The position numbers and the translations under genes are program-made. A DNA stretch of 64,000 nt, from assembly GCF_036588685.1 (NCBI RefSeq), contig NC_086375.1, forward strand, positions 38,338,566-38,402,565, written 5' to 3'. Positions 11,648 through 21,235 of this stretch are shown here, piece after piece; position 1 is the stretch's first letter; each line of letters starts with the position of its first letter. The notes beneath the pieces were generated by a model that saw only the letters and a list, made by a program, of their open reading frames with translations, was not told the origin of the DNA and searched no databases. The DNA comes from Mytilus trossulus. Its lineage: Eukaryota > Mollusca > Bivalvia > Mytilida > Mytilidae.

Positions 11648-11825
11648 ATTACTGTAAATTCATTATTCATTAATATTCATACAAAATTTCATGGATTTTG
11701 TGTGTGCGAGGAAACCACTTATTTAAATGTTCAAATTACAATTTTTTTTTTGAAGGAATGTTAGCATACTTTGCCAAAACAATGAAAATAAATATCTATG
11801 AAAATGAATGAATCCACATTATACA
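11648..11825. repeat. Dispersed repeat fragment (same family as 7559)
   Basis: It contains GTAAATTCATTATTCATTAA, TTTCATGGATTTTGTG and GAATGAATCCACATTATACA, as in the fragment near 7559 and fragments near 40550 and 44280. It follows family A directly. Confidence 0.45.
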
Positions 11826-13560
11826 TGTACAATATTTTCTTAAAATAAATAAACTTCAGTTTTACTTTCCAACTATATAATATGCTGCCTAATCTGAGAT
11901 ATCCATACACAACAGATATATACTAAAAGCATATAACACTAATGGGAAATTTTAAATGATTTATATTCAAACGATTGTATACTTTTTTCATTTTTAAAGT
12001 CACAGTTATCAATTCTTGATTTTTTGCTTCCTACTTTTGAGAGCCATTCCTTCCTGTAAATAAAAAAGAAAAAAAAAGATCTTGGTCACATGAAATTATG
12101 TAAAAACAAGACAAATAAGTTGTCTTCACTAACCATTTTGTGAAAAGCTTGTGTAACAAACTAATAAGATGTGGTTGCTAGCAAAGAAATTGCAATATTT
12201 GATAAAAAAAAATATTTTGTCATATATATGCTTTCTGTAATTAATTAATGTGCTCTTCATGGGCCCTTTGATTGGAATAAAAATAACTTATACTAAAAAA
12301 AAGATGATTACCTGCACCTGAATATGATATGCCAATTGAAATTTTAATACTTTGGAAGGATTGAAAAAAAATATGAAAAATGCATGTTTCTGTACCCCAA
12401 CATCTAAGACCAAATGATTTAGTTTTCATTATTGGCTTATTTTAACCATCCAAAATTAACTTCATTACTGTTCATTCATATTACTGTAATTTATGAATTA
12501 TCTCCCTTGTTGTGAATGCGAAATTGCTATGTATTTTTTTCAAATTACTTGTATGTGACTTGTAAGAGTTTTGAAATGGAAAATACAGTTACATATGAAG
12601 ACAGATAACTGTGCATAAACCATAGTCTAATGCATATACATATAGGGTGTCCGGTGATGTAAATATTTGTTTCGTTTTCTAATGTCAATATCTGCACTGC
12701 ACGCAGGTGATATGAATTAATTTTAAGAAAATGATATTATCAAGTTACTTATTTTTCTGAATTGCATATGAAAATCGTGAGAATCACAAGTATGCATGCT
12801 CATAAAAAAAATATATCCAGTTTTATTCATCATGAAACAAACAAGTTAAGTTTGTTGTATAATGAACAATATTATTAATTCAAAGTATGTGTATACTTCT
12901 GAAAATACACACTTACAAAACTCTCAACTCTTATCACAAGACAAAAAAAAGTTAGAGAGAACAGACCTTATTTTTTCATTCCTTCTAAATCTAGCTTATA
13001 ATTATTTTCATAAGGATCCGTCTACTGTGTTATATTTTCTCCCCATACTTGACACTATAAATGTTCACAAACTGCTAAAAAGACTTACATGATTTTCATT
13101 TTACTTTCAGTCCCTTGGCATGAACCCTGCACAGTTCCTTGTGGTGTGTTTTTTACCCATCCAACTATCCCATGTGATTGTGCTGTCTTTTGAGTATTCT
13201 GTAAATAATCAAAACATTTGTATATCTAACTATCTATCTATATTATTAAGCATGGCATATATCTTTTTCTATAAAATATCTTATAAATATAAAACAAGAC
13301 TTACATTATTACCGGGTAAATGACATTGTAAAATACTGTTGTTTTCAAATGCAATCTTTTAGAAAGTTAAATCAATAAAAAGCCAAGTTAAGTATTGTCT
13401 AGTGCACTTACCTTTCTAAAGAAAACACCTGAAAAAAAGATAATAATAAAATTAGTTAAATGATTTAAAAATATATAAATGGCTACTTCGTATCATAGTT
13501 CTTGTGTTATTATCAAATATGCACCTCTGTGCATCTGTACTTTTATAATATGTTATTATT
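11826..13560. other. Intergenic, no gene seen
   Basis: AT-rich sequence with frequent stops. Open frames at 12862-13092 and 13120-13323 are compositionally like the surrounding non-coding DNA, have no conserved motif, and are not accepted as genes. Confidence 0.5.
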
Positions 13561-13563
13561 TTT

Positions 13564-13660
13564 ATGCCCCATTTATGGGCATTATGTTTTCTGGTCTGTG
13601 CATCCATTCGTTTATAACTTTAGTATAAATAAATAGAAATATATGAAAGAGGTATGGCCA
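13564..13660 (+). repeat. Fragment of repeat family C (head hairpin ATGCCC...GGGCAT)
   Basis: ATGCCCC-ATTTAT-GGGCAT followed by TATGTTTTCTGGTCTGTGCA is the start of the family seen in longer form at 32172. It then runs into TTTAGTATAAATAAATAGAA, a motif of another bivalve repeat. Confidence 0.55.
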
Positions 13661-14104
13661 ATTTATCGATGATTTTTTTCACAGAAGGGCCAATTTCAAA
13701 AAGTGCCGAAAGAATAAAATTTACTATAAAAACAAAAAATAAAAATGCTTTTTGATCAATATCTCGATTTACATATATTATGACATGTGTGATCAAAAGT
13801 TAATTTGACCCAAAAAAAGGATGAAAGTCCAATATGCGGATTTTCAGGTGTTTTTAGGTGAGAAAAACATGGAATCCCCTAAGAAGGACATTTCAAACCA
13901 AAAAAAAGTTATACTTATTATGACTGTTGTTATTCATACAACTTGTTCACTTAGGCGGCTCGAACTTTAAAATTGATAATTTAACTATGAATCAAATTGG
14001 TTTAGAGTGTCCTTATTACATAAAAAACAACTTTAAAGAAAAAATTGTAACATCGATAAATTGTACCGATATAGATTCTTAATAAGAGAGATATGTATAA
14101 GCAT

Positions 14105-14175
14105 CGCCGTAGCTCCATTAGTAGCGCACAGAACTACTAATAAATGATGGTTTTAAAGAAAGGGTTCGAATCTCG
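14105..14175 (+). repeat. tRNA-like sequence with A and B boxes (SINE head or tRNA pseudogene)
   Basis: An A-box-like TAGCTCCATTAG (14110-14121) and a B-box-like GGTTCGAATCT (14163-14173) are spaced as in a tRNA gene and its internal pol III promoter. The anticodon arm does not fold cleanly, the acceptor stem is not complementary, and the T stem is weak. It is therefore not a functional tRNA. It may be the head of a SINE or an old tRNA pseudogene. Confidence 0.4.
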
Positions 14176-15261
14176 CTCAGAGTATTTGCATTTTTTGTAT
14201 TGTTATATTAAATTTTAATGTTTCTATCATATTTTTTCGGATGTTTGCTTAATTCATAGAGTCATTCTGGTTCATTTTGACTATATAGTTTACTAGTTTA
14301 TCATTTTACATGTATCAAAGAAAAAAAATGTATTGCTTATTGTGTGCATTCCTAGACTATCCATACTGACTTGACTTACTTTCTATTAATGTGGTTACAT
14401 TTATTACATATATCCAAGGACCAACTGCCGTCAAACTGATAACCAATAAAACGAGAATTAATTCTATAGCAATGAAACCTACATATTGCGGGGGTTATAT
14501 ACACATAACTTAAAATAAGGCCATTGTATACAAGTTTCAAAACAACACAAACTATTTTTCGAAACCGTTTTTGAACATAGTATCATATGTAACAAATGCA
14601 GTCAACAACAACTTTGTCGCCAATTCACAAACTGTTTAGATACTAGTTCTGAAATGTTTACCACCGTCCCTACACCGGTACTTCAGTCATCAGAAAATAA
14701 AACAACACAACAGAACAATCAATTACACTACAAATCGTGATTGTAGGTAAAACATCAAGAAGCTGTTTCATCTGTATCACAACGAAGGTCCGATTTGTTA
14801 AAATGACAGATTAAAGGCAATATAACATGTGTCAGTAACATAGGGTGATCTATGACTTACTGACGGTATTAAAGATGTTCTCGGGTTAAAATATAAACAT
14901 GTAGTATCTTATCTTATAGACGATAAAACCTTAAAAGACCAGAAAAAGTACAGATATACATATATTTAGAATGAGACAATCAAGATTTGAATTTGTTCCA
15001 TGTTATTTGGCTCCTTGGCATGTTACGTGGTATGGCACCTTGCATAAAGGATGTTAATAATAAAATAAAATCAATATTAAAAAATCAATAGTCTTGGCCT
15101 TGTTTATGTAGGAATACCAGTGTTCAAGGTATGAAAATAGATGACGTGACGTATTATCATGTACTATAATTAACATCTATCAGGCTATTTAAAGCATGAT
15201 TTACCTACATGTATCTAATCGAATGAAACAAATCGCCGGCAAATTGGCCATGGCTCTTTAT

Positions 15262-15660
15262 ACACAAGGTTTATGAACACTAAAGGATGGTTGAGATTTA
15301 TTTTGGGAGTTCTGGTCCCAATGGTTTAGGAATTAGGGGCAAAAGGGTCCAAAATTAAACTTTGTTTGATTTCATCAAAAATTGAATAATTGGGGTTCTT
15401 TGATGTGCTCAATCTAACCAAATATTTAGATTTTGGATATTGGACCATAATAGGTAAATGTTCAATCTAATTTTTGAAGATTTTAGACCACATTCGTTCT
15501 GTGTCAGAAACCTGTGACAACAATTTAATCACAAATCAAATTCAGAGCTGTATCAAGCTTGAATGTTGTGTCCATACTTGCCCAAACTGTTCAGGGTTTG
15601 ACTGCTGGGGTTGTATCAAGCTGCGCCCTGCTGAGCATCTGGTTAGAAATATGTAAGTAA
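15262..15660 (+). repeat. Dispersed repeat fragment (AAGGTTTATGAACAC... GGGCAAAAGGG...)
   Basis: The block ACAAGGTTTATGAACAC, TTTTGGGAGTTCTGGTCCCA, GTTTAGGAATTAGGGGCAAA and the downstream GTATCAAGCTTGAATGTTGT resembles a repeat I recall as common in mussels. A 60-codon frame (15474-15656) in the second half has no recognisable domain. Confidence 0.5.
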
Positions 15661-15879
15661 TTGCGGTCAAGATGTTGAAACTGGTTACTGCTTAGAGCCA
15701 TGAATTTAAATATCAGTGCTTACAATCCCATGAGAATTTTGATAAGGTCCAGTCAAAAATGTTTCAATGTTATACAACTTCAGAATGTGATGCATAGAAA
15801 ACAAGGACTGACAAACACATCATACAAGTGTTGAAGACCTGAATATATATATACAAAGGTATTCTAACTATTTGATTTA

Positions 15880-15950
15880 GGGAAGATCTTCTTTGGCTCA
15901 ATTTGTTAGAGCCCTGCCTATAGATCCCAAGATTAAGGGTATGAATTCAG
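15880..15950 (+). repeat. tRNA-derived SINE head
   Basis: A perfect D-arm, GCTC-loop-GAGC (15896-15912), inside TGGCTCAATTTGTTAGAGCC reads as a pol III A box. A degenerate B box, GGTATGAATTC, lies at 15938-15948. The preceding TTTAGGGAAGATCTTCTT recurs at about 16262 next to a shorter, more diverged version, so a two-copy arrangement is likely. It is too degenerate for a functional tRNA. Confidence 0.45.
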
Positions 15951-16317
15951 CTGTACCAGTTCCATCCATGAATTTTTCACAACATAACATGGTGCTGTGA
16001 GCAATTTCTACTTGTACAAGCAAGAGTATATACATGTAGGTGCCTTGGCAGTTTGATATATGGTCATGGTGGTTGACCAGCCAGTCATTAAATTTCCGTG
16101 ACATATCTAGGTGGAAATGGCCTGAGGATTTCCCAGATGACCTGGGGTTTTACAGCAGTGGACCTGCAAGTTGATCGAAGGGAATGATATGCAGCCTGAA
16201 AAAAAGGGGGAAGATTGTTGTAAACATGAAGTCGTGAAGATATAAAGGTAGTCTAACTAGTTTAGGGAAGATCTTCTTGGTATAAATTGGTTAGAATCTA
16301 ACTCAACTGTATTAACC

Positions 16318-16450
16318 CTTTCCTCCATAATGACGCCTTTTGACGCCACCCCCTTTACTCCATAATGACGCCAGGGTAACACGAATTACCGAATAACAGT
16401 GTTATTATCCGAATAACTCATGTAATTACCGAATAACTCTTCAAATATCA
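16318..16450. repeat. Short repeats: TCCATAATGACGCC x2 and ATTACCGAATAAC x2
   Basis: TCCATAATGACGCC occurs twice about 36 bases apart (from 16325). ATTACCGAATAAC then occurs twice, with a related TTATCCGAATAAC between them. No coding content. Confidence 0.5.
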
Positions 16451-16599
16451 ATATTAACACATTTAAGTGACTTTTAAACATATATTATTGAATAAAATTA
16501 TAATAGAAGTGTATTTTATAACCTAAAAATAAAAAAAAAGTTGCAGGTAAGTTAATATTGATCATTATAAAATTATGGATATCGGTGTGTACTTCCAAG

Positions 16600-16719
16600 A
16601 TGGCGACCAAGGAAAACGTAAGAAATGAAGAAAAGAAAGATTGCATATATGCCTTCAAAGGAAAACGCTATGAAAATATAGTATTAAATAATTTACTGTA
16701 TATACAGAGAATTGTCTAA
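16600..16719 (+). CDS. Possible 39-codon small ORF, function unknown
   Basis: ATG at 16600 in the context CCAAGATGG (good Kozak: A at -3, G at +4) opens a 39-residue frame ending in TAA at 16717-16719. The peptide starts MATKENVRNEEKKD and is basic and acidic without a recognised motif, signal peptide or membrane segment. It lies between repeat fragments, so the ATG context may simply be part of a repeat. There is no supporting splice or poly(A) signal. Low confidence that it is translated. Confidence 0.15.
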   Translation: MATKENVRNEEKKDCIYAFKGKRYENIVLNNLLYIQRIV

Positions 16720-16785
16720 TAATTGTTTTTTAATTCGAGGTACCGCTGGTACCATCCTAGTCTAAATAATTATGACATCTGTCAG

Positions 16786-16848
16786 AGTGTCTGAGACTAT
16801 TATAACAACTATGTGTTATAACTTATTATCACTTATAGTAGTCTCAGC
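16786..16848. other. Imperfect hairpin flanked by GTCTGAGACTATTATAA
   Basis: GTCTGAGACTATTATAA and, downstream, TTATAGTAGTCTCAG can pair around an AT-rich loop. Purely structural; no gene seen. From here to 17.57 kb the DNA is AT-rich without coding signal. Confidence 0.35.
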
Positions 16849-17745
16849 CCTGTCTGTCTAGTACCATCCATGAATTTTTCCAACTTAACAGGACATAACC
16901 ATTTGTCTCTATTTAAGGAGAGAGAGAGAAAAAAATATTTAAAGATATAAATGCATTTTGAAAATTAAATTTGGAAAATACATGTATTAAAGTTGTATAA
17001 TACTTTTCTTTCAACACTTTAGTTTAACTTTGATAAAAGAACTGTTAAAAAAGACCAAGGGGCACCTGTCCATTGCCATTTGATATATTGAGCTTTTTGG
17101 TGCTGCCTTTTATATTGAATGTTATTTTTTTTATAGCTTAAATGATCAAAATACCTTGAACCTTTCCAAAGACCTCAAAGTCAACAGAAATTTTACTTTC
17201 TGCTTTTCCGCCGGTGGCCATTTGTTTACATCGATACGAGTAACGTTGCAAACACTTTTTTGATTGGACAACTTTGTTGCAAGACTGGTTACTAAAATAT
17301 AAAGTCTACACCAGCTTTGAACTTTTTCATAGTATCAGTAGAAAAAAAATCAGTGAAGTGTTGATGATTTAGAATTAGGAGCAACATGAATCATGTTTGA
17401 GACCAACCATTTATTGTACTAAGTTTGAAACCTATGATAATAATGATATTGCTAATAATGTAACGCAGTAATATACACACTGCTTTTCCTCCTTAGACCA
17501 TCTTCTTCTGGTATTCTTTTTTCCGTCCACGTTGGGACAACCTCAATTGAGTACAGTTTTTCTTTCTTCAATATCTACAGACAACAGTAATCCGTCATCA
17601 CAATAATGTCAATAATATCCATCACCGAATTTATATACACTATATATATACAACATATATATACACAATATCAATCACGGTAAAATTAGCACTAAATGTT
17701 CCCCGCACACTAACAATATACTTATTTCCTGTTAAAGACGCACAA

Positions 17746-18428
17746 TTATCTCTTCTTAATGTCCAACGTTCTATATCTAGCAACGTGAAGAGCATAAATC
17801 AACTGTCTTGATAAATCTTCTATCCTTTGAAATAATTTATTATCATTTGTATACCGAGAAAGTAACACGGTGCAGTCCAAGATAATTTGAAGTTGGTCAT
17901 CAGTTGGTATGTCCCTCATTCTATAGTTCAAGAAATCGGAGAAAATTTCATCAATTTGGTTGAGATATCTTTCTCTAATGCATTGGAGTATTTTACAAGT
18001 AAGCAAAAAATGAGAACGATCTTCGATATCTGCATCACATAATTTACAAGTAGGAGTTTCATTTAGATTATATCTTGATCTATGAGATTGTAAAATGTAG
18101 GTATCAGTAATAACCTTTAGTTTCACAGATATTCGGACAGCTTCTCTAGTTGGGTCACTTGTATTTCCAATGGAAAATAATGTATGGCATTTTCCTGGTG
18201 AAATGTTCAAGGTTACAAGGTATTTCAACGATTTATAAGTACAGCTCTTTTGTATTAATACATTTTTCCAGTAATTGTCAATTGCTAAACGAACGGATTT
18301 CTTCCAAGAATATTTTGTTGGTGGATCGTTCAGAAGTACGATTGGTGATTGTAGATCGTATTTGAATAGTACTCTCTTGATCGCTATGAACCAGCTATTA
18401 CTTTCTTGATTTTTTGCGATTAATGCCT
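17746..18428 (-). pseudogene. LINE ORF2 C-terminal region with CCHC zinc knuckle, out of frame
   Basis: The reading continues the RT ORF after a single frameshift near 18428, just before the RT frame's stop. It is then open to the TAA at 17746-17748. The first part reads ALIAKNQESNSWF and continues without a stop into the segment with CKLCDADIEDRSHFLLTC at about 17995-18048, a C-X2-C-X8-H-X4-C knuckle usual near the C-terminus of non-LTR retrotransposon ORF2 proteins, where it probably binds RNA. No ATG starts this part, so as it stands it would not be made. The frameshift looks like a one-base indel in a purine run. Confidence 0.85.
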
Positions 18429-20666
18429 CCTTGCTATTTTCTTTTCTAAATGTTCTTCATTTTGGTTACAGATGTTGTTGAATAAATTTAATGATTTTTG
18501 ATCAATTTGAGCTTCTATAGGTAGAATGCCAGACATGATGTAAACACTTGGATCAGGAGCTGATATAGGTATGGATAAAATTTGTTTTAATATTTTCTTC
18601 TGAAATTTTTCCAATTTAAGTAGATTATTTGAAGTTGGTAGTATGACTTCGAGACCATAAGTTAAGATGGGTTGTACGAAGGTTTTAAATAGTTGAATAG
18701 CAGTACTAGGATCAAGTCCATTTTCTCCATGCATACCGGCTGACATTAAGCTGTACGCGGCTCTTCTTGATTTGGTGATGTTCTGTTCAACGGTAGCATT
18801 TTGTGTTTTTTGACTGGTTGTTGATCTTAAAATTCCCAAGTGTGGAGATTTGTCTGAAATTGGCATTGCATTGTTGTTTATAAATATGCTTACTGGATCC
18901 TCAGATTTTTTCTTGTTTGAGGGTTGTACTTGTATAACTACGCTTTTTAGTGGTTGTAAGAGATAATGATGGTCTTCACTGTATTGTGCAGCAATATTCA
19001 CAAGGTATTGTAGTTCATGTGGGTTTTCACTAACAATTGCTACGTCGTCAGCACATGCTACTGCATTAATCAGCGTTTCACCTATCTCACATCCAGATGT
19101 AGTATTTTCAAATGTATTAAGAAGATCTTCGATATATATCTTATATAGATCTGCGCTCAATAAACCGCCTTGTTTAACTCCTTGTAGAACTGAAATTTTT
19201 TCTGAGATTTCGGTTGACCATTTTATTCGAGATTCTGTGTTCTTATGGATTTCATCAATCAGTAGCCAGGATGATGGATCAGTGCCTGATATATATACTT
19301 TTCTTAACAACATTTTTAGAACAACAACATCAAAGGCTGACTTTGCATCCAATAGCACTATATAGAAAGGTAATTTTTTGTCCATATATTCCCTATACAC
19401 TTCTTCTAAAATAATAGCAGCATTTAAAGGTGATGTATTTGCTGTGAAACCTTTTTGAAGTATGGACTGTAATTTTAGAGAGCCAGATCTTAGGTCTATA
19501 CGTAAAATAAATTCAATGATCTTCAGAAGTATGGGAAGGATTGTTATTCCACGATAATATTTGGCATCATTTTTGTCTCCCTTGTTCTTAAATACTGGTG
19601 ATAATAACCCTGTTTTGATGATGTCAGGAAGTACCTTATCTTCGATCATTCGATTAATCAGTTTATGCAAAAATAATTTAAATTGTTGTCCGGCATATAA
19701 TACATTTTCAATAGATATACCAAATACATCTTCAGCTTTTCCTTTATTGATTGATTTTATAGCTTTCTCAATAGTGTCTAAATCTACATATCTAGTAGCG
19801 TAATGTTCACTTATCCTTTTTATAGAGATATTATCCATTTGGCATAGTGCTAAATGTTGATAGTTAAAGTCAGGATGTTCAGAGGGAATTGCCAGTTTAC
19901 TAAAATGTTGGTTCCAGCCTTTTAATATATCATTTCTCTCAAATATTTCATTTTCAACGTGTAGATCATTGATGAAAGTGTTCCCATTTTGCCTCTGTTT
20001 CCGTATTAATTTAAAAAATTTCTGTTTATCATTCTGATTGTAGTTAATAATGTCATTTCTTTCGTTATGCTTTCTTCTAATTTCTTCATTTCTAATGGCT
20101 GTCCTGAAGTTTTTTCTAGTGAGTTTCTTTTCCGTTAAAAGTAAGTTATCAATATTTGGGGGTCTACCTGCTGATTTCCAGTTTTTATATGCTAATTTAT
20201 TTGCTTCTAATGATTCCGAAATTTCTTTGTTCCACACATTGAGTTTTAATTTATTTTTCCCATACGTTTTCTTCTGGTCAAGCTGTTTTGCAGTATCAGA
20301 CAAGAGGTCCATTGCTTGAAGGGTAATCTCTTCTATATTAACCTTATCGGAATTTAACCTTTCTATAAAATCTCCAATATTTCTACTGATAGTCTCTTCA
20401 TATCTAGATTTGTCTACCTTATTCCAAATAATTTTGTGTTTTTGTTTTCCAGAATTCCTTGATTGTTGTTCTCGAGTTATGTTACATTTGATTCTCATTG
20501 ATATAGGATGATGGTCTGATACATTAGATGGTAAATCAATCAGTCTTTTCGATGGTTCACACTTCAGATCAGTATATAGAAAATAGTCAATTTTAGAAGT
20601 ATCAATACCATTTACATTTATAAATGTGAGGTCTTTAGAGTTAGTTTTCAGATTACATTCCATCAT
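18420..20666 (-). CDS. LINE reverse transcriptase (ORF2 middle part, 748 codons)
   Basis: This is the longest open frame in the window. Residues about 1-60 are the end of the AP-like endonuclease, with SDHHPIS carrying the catalytic His. Residues 100-260 are a Lys-rich linker. The reverse transcriptase follows: motif 1 with LLSPVFKNKGD and the YYRGITILP block, motif A LDAKSAFD (D440, D446), motif B QGVKQGGLLSADL, and motif C ACADDVAIV with the catalytic pair D540-D541. The thumb region ends in a stop at 18420, where a frameshift detaches the CCHC tail. ACADD replaces the commoner F/Y-A-D-D. The first Met lies within the endonuclease, so it is not the original start; the true start lay near 21.23 kb. 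The enzyme would copy the element RNA at a nicked chromosomal target. Confidence 0.92.
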   Translation of the reverse strand: MMECNLKTNSKDLTFINVNGIDTSKIDYFLYTDLKCEPSKRLIDLPSNVSDHHPISMRIKCNITREQQSRNSGKQKHKIIWNKVDKSRYEETISRNIGDFIERLNSDKVNIEEITLQAMDLLSDTAKQLDQKKTYGKNKLKLNVWNKEISESLEANKLAYKNWKSAGRPPNIDNLLLTEKKLTRKNFRTAIRNEEIRRKHNERNDIINYNQNDKQKFFKLIRKQRQNGNTFINDLHVENEIFERNDILKGWNQHFSKLAIPSEHPDFNYQHLALCQMDNISIKRISEHYATRYVDLDTIEKAIKSINKGKAEDVFGISIENVLYAGQQFKLFLHKLINRMIEDKVLPDIIKTGLLSPVFKNKGDKNDAKYYRGITILPILLKIIEFILRIDLRSGSLKLQSILQKGFTANTSPLNAAIILEEVYREYMDKKLPFYIVLLDAKSAFDVVVLKMLLRKVYISGTDPSSWLLIDEIHKNTESRIKWSTEISEKISVLQGVKQGGLLSADLYKIYIEDLLNTFENTTSGCEIGETLINAVACADDVAIVSENPHELQYLVNIAAQYSEDHHYLLQPLKSVVIQVQPSNKKKSEDPVSIFINNNAMPISDKSPHLGILRSTTSQKTQNATVEQNITKSRRAAYSLMSAGMHGENGLDPSTAIQLFKTFVQPILTYGLEVILPTSNNLLKLEKFQKKILKQILSIPISAPDPSVYIMSGILPIEAQIDQKSLNLFNNICNQNEEHLEKKIARRH

Positions 20667-21234
20667 TAAATCGTTGAGTTTATGTTTGCGCCTGCTGTTG
20701 GATGGATTGTATAGATCTTCATTGAGGTCTCCTCCGATTATAATTTCATGGGTCCCACCATACTTTTGTACAATCTCCTAAATCTGGTCTAAACAGTCTA
20801 AAAATATGTCGTAGCTATCATTTGAGGATTTTGTAGGAAGGTATGCTGATATAATAATCTGTGGTTTATCTATGGCTTATTCGATACATTGTAATCTACT
20901 TGATCCGTCAGGCAGTGGTTTTATATAACGGTCTATTGATTTTTGCCAAAGCACTGCTACGCCACCATATCCACGAGGCACATGAGAGGCTGCAATTGGG
21001 TTATCTGAATCTACTGCTTTTCCGACACCTACTAATTTCGGGTGTAGTTCTTTTAATTGTTCTAGTTCGAAATGAAATAGCCAGTGTTCTTGAATTAATA
21101 TAATATCTATGGATTTCTCTATTTCTTGAAAGAATTGACCTGTAGTTTTAATGTTTTTACAGTTGAACGATAGAATATTTAGAGTATCTTGATTGTTGTT
21201 GTTGCACTCTATGTTTCTTTCTCGGTGACTAGGG
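20667..21234 (-). pseudogene. LINE AP-endonuclease domain remnant (ORF2 N-terminus) with two stops
   Basis: In frame with the RT ORF, the translation shows the endonuclease motifs in order: LSFNCKN (metal-binding Asn), IQEHW (catalytic Glu), GYGGVAVLW, the segment ending SAYLPT, and IIIGGDLNED (catalytic Asp), then SDHHPI in the RT ORF. A TAA at 20877-20879 and a TAG at 20778-20780 interrupt it. The frame begins at, and overlaps, the end of the PHD ORF in the -1 frame, with no ATG near the overlap. The original ORF2 may have been translated by reinitiation or frameshifting; that is inference. This domain nicks the target site for target-primed reverse transcription. Confidence 0.88.
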
Positions 21235-21235
21235 G

